A stretch of 64,000 nt of DNA from Lachnospiraceae bacterium (GTDB taxonomy: Bacteria; Bacillota; Clostridia; Lachnospirales; Lachnospiraceae): NCBI GenBank assembly GCA_021202465.1, contig JAJQCZ010000024.1:27974-91973 (forward strand). Direction: 5' to 3'. Under the pieces are notes generated by a model, which saw only the letters and a list, made by a program, of their open reading frames with translations, ran no database searches and had not been told where the DNA came from. The position numbers and the translations under genes were made by a program. Positions 62,739 through 64,000 of the stretch are shown piece after piece; positions within the stretch are counted from its first letter, which is position 1, and each line of letters opens with the position of its first letter.

Positions 62739-63935
62739 ATGCTGAGTTCTAAAGAAGTGATTGCAAAGGCGGAAAAATACGGCGCCAGAAATTATCAGCC
62801 CAAGGAGGTTGTATTTGCCCATGCGGAGGGTGTGAAAGCAGTCAACCCGGAGGGAGAGGAATTCTTTGATATGCTGAGTGCATATTCAGCGCTGAATTTT
62901 GGTCATCGTCATCCGGAAATTCTGGCAGCCGCCAGAGAGCAGCTGGAACAGGTGACTCTGACGTCCCGGGCTTTTCATAATAACCTGCTGGGCGATTTCT
63001 ATGAAAAGCTGTGCCAGCTGACCGGGAAAAATATGATTCTGCCTATGAACACCGGGGCAGAGGCCGTGGAAACAGCCCTGAAGACCGCCAGACGGTGGGG
63101 GACGGATGTAAAGGGAATAGAAGACGGAAAGCAGGAGATCATTGTCTGTGAAAACAATTTTCATGGACGTACGATTTCGATCATTTCCATGAGTACGGAT
63201 CCCAGTTGCCGTCGGGGATTCGGACCTTTTACACCGGGATTTCGTGTGATTCCTTATGGAGATGCGGAGGCTCTTAAGCAGGCGATCACACCCTGCACGG
63301 CCGCTTTCCTGGTCGAGCCCATTCAAGGCGAGGCCGGTATTCTTGTTCCGCCGGCCGGGTTCCTGAAGCAGGCAAAGGAGATCTGTGAAAAGAATCAGGT
63401 GCTGTTGATTGCGGACGAGGTGCAGACCGGCCTGACTCGAACCGGGAAGATGTTCGCCTGTGACTGGGAGGATGTTGAACCGGATGTCTATATTCTGGGT
63501 AAGGCACTGGGGGGCGGCATTATGCCCATTTCTGCGGTGGCGGCAAACCGTGACATCCTGGGGGTTTTTGAACCGGGTTCCCACGGCTCTACGTTCGGCG
63601 GCAATCCGCTGGCCTGCGCGGTGTCCATCAAAGCCATGGAGATCCTGGTGAGGGACAATTATCCGCAGATGGCTTTGGAAAAAGGGCAGTATTTTATGAA
63701 GAAACTCCGCACGATCCGGAATCCGGAGATCTGTGAGATTCGTGGAAAAGGGCTTCTGATTGGCATGGAGTTTACTGTTCCGGCCGCTCCTTATGTTAAG
63801 GCGCTGATTCAAAATGGCATTCTGGCGAAGGAAACACATGATCATACAATTCGTTTTGCGCCGCCGCTCGTAATCACATACGAGGAAATCGACGAGGCTT
63901 TTGAGAAAATACAGAAAGCGCTGTCGCGTGCGTGA
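62739..63935 (+). CDS. rocD: Ornithine aminotransferase-type class III aminotransferase
   Basis: A 398-aa PLP enzyme of the ornithine/acetylornithine aminotransferase group. The PLP lysine lies in ILGKALGGG (about 253), the cofactor Asp in [12 protein letters not shown], and [12 protein letters not shown] and [12 protein letters not shown] are family motifs. The RocD-type start ([18 protein letters not shown]) favours ornithine aminotransferase, giving glutamate semialdehyde. It follows the M20 gene by 12 bases and ends the visible operon. Confidence 0.88.
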   Translation: MLSSKEVIAKAEKYGARNYQPKEVVFAHAEGVKAVNPEGEEFFDMLSAYSALNFGHRHPEILAAAREQLEQVTLTSRAFHNNLLGDFYEKLCQLTGKNMILPMNTGAEAVETALKTARRWGTDVKGIEDGKQEIIVCENNFHGRTISIISMSTDPSCRRGFGPFTPGFRVIPYGDAEALKQAITPCTAAFLVEPIQGEAGILVPPAGFLKQAKEICEKNQVLLIADEVQTGLTRTGKMFACDWEDVEPDVYILGKALGGGIMPISAVAANRDILGVFEPGSHGSTFGGNPLACAVSIKAMEILVRDNYPQMALEKGQYFMKKLRTIRNPEICEIRGKGLLIGMEFTVPAAPYVKALIQNGILAKETHDHTIRFAPPLVITYEEIDEAFEKIQKALSRA

Positions 63936-63957
63936 CATGGGGTGAGCGGACAGCGCT
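63917..63957 (+). terminator. Inverted repeat at the end of rocD
   Basis: AGCGCTGTC overlaps the last rocD codons and pairs with GGACAGCGCT after the stop. The T run after it is weak, so termination here is uncertain. The last 40 bases of the window are AT-rich and hold no gene. Confidence 0.45.
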
Positions 63958-64000
63958 AAAGAATAGAAACTTTTCGCAATAAAAATACTTGTATTTTCCC

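Overview
The window looks like chromosomal DNA of a spore-forming, anaerobic, Gram-positive member of the Clostridia, most like a Lachnospiraceae species. The evidence is strong AGGAGG-type ribosome binding sites, moderately high GC with AT-rich promoters, lipoproteins with an LAAC lipobox, a GntR/LacI-type AraR regulator, a CotS-like spore-coat kinase homologue, a CwlD-like amidase, an electron-bifurcating type lactate dehydrogenase/Etf cluster and a T-box leader. I see no rRNA, tRNA, CRISPR array or prophage.

Layout. 0-1.4 kb: 3' part of a group IIC intron with its reverse transcriptase. 1.4-9.9 kb: LysR regulator divergent from S-adenosylhomocysteine hydrolase (ahcY), lspA, an FKBP/trigger-factor-like lipoprotein, a 38-aa membrane peptide, metG with a T-box-like leader, and a YibE/F membrane protein. 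10-17.8 kb: a secreted metallophosphoesterase with Ig-like repeats, then a minus-strand operon etfB-etfA-(2-hydroxyacid dehydrogenase)-YkvI-type transporter that resembles the bifurcating lactate dehydrogenase system. 18-21.5 kb: an Rpn-like PD-(D/E)XK protein with a 12-bp repeat, an HtrA-type protease without PDZ domain, a small alarmone synthetase and a hydrolase remnant. 21.8-33.2 kb: galK, araR, a YtfQRT/YjfF-type sugar ABC importer, a ribulokinase-like kinase, araA and araD, forming a complete L-arabinose uptake and catabolism locus. 33.3-43.5 kb: cca, CotS-like kinase homologue, phosphosugar mutase, HAD phosphatase, DUF4143 ATPase, PadR pair, CarD, CwlD-like amidase. 43.6-51.7 kb: DUF2284 protein, a SLC13/MatC-type carboxylate transporter, lactonase-like protein, two tandem LysR regulators, aconitase and a further LysR. 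52-64 kb: a long plus-strand operon with two C45-type Ntn hydrolases, two NodB-fold deacetylases, a five-gene Dpp-type ABC importer, an M20 amidohydrolase and ornithine aminotransferase.

The most unusual region is the 52-64 kb operon. It reads as an importer coupled to several amide-cleaving enzymes and ending in an ornithine-type aminotransferase, which suggests scavenging of an acylated or cyclic ornithine-like compound. One C45 paralogue has lost the nucleophilic cysteine, and one deacetylase has its start separated from its body by a frame change in a poly-A run. A nearby LysR gene has the same kind of poly-A frame break. The other notable structure is a repeat family of hairpin elements: one copy at 36.14-36.42 kb with 11-bp terminal inverted repeats, one near 16.8-17.0 kb between etfB and etfA, and a 33-base remnant at 14.1 kb between the dehydrogenase and the transporter.
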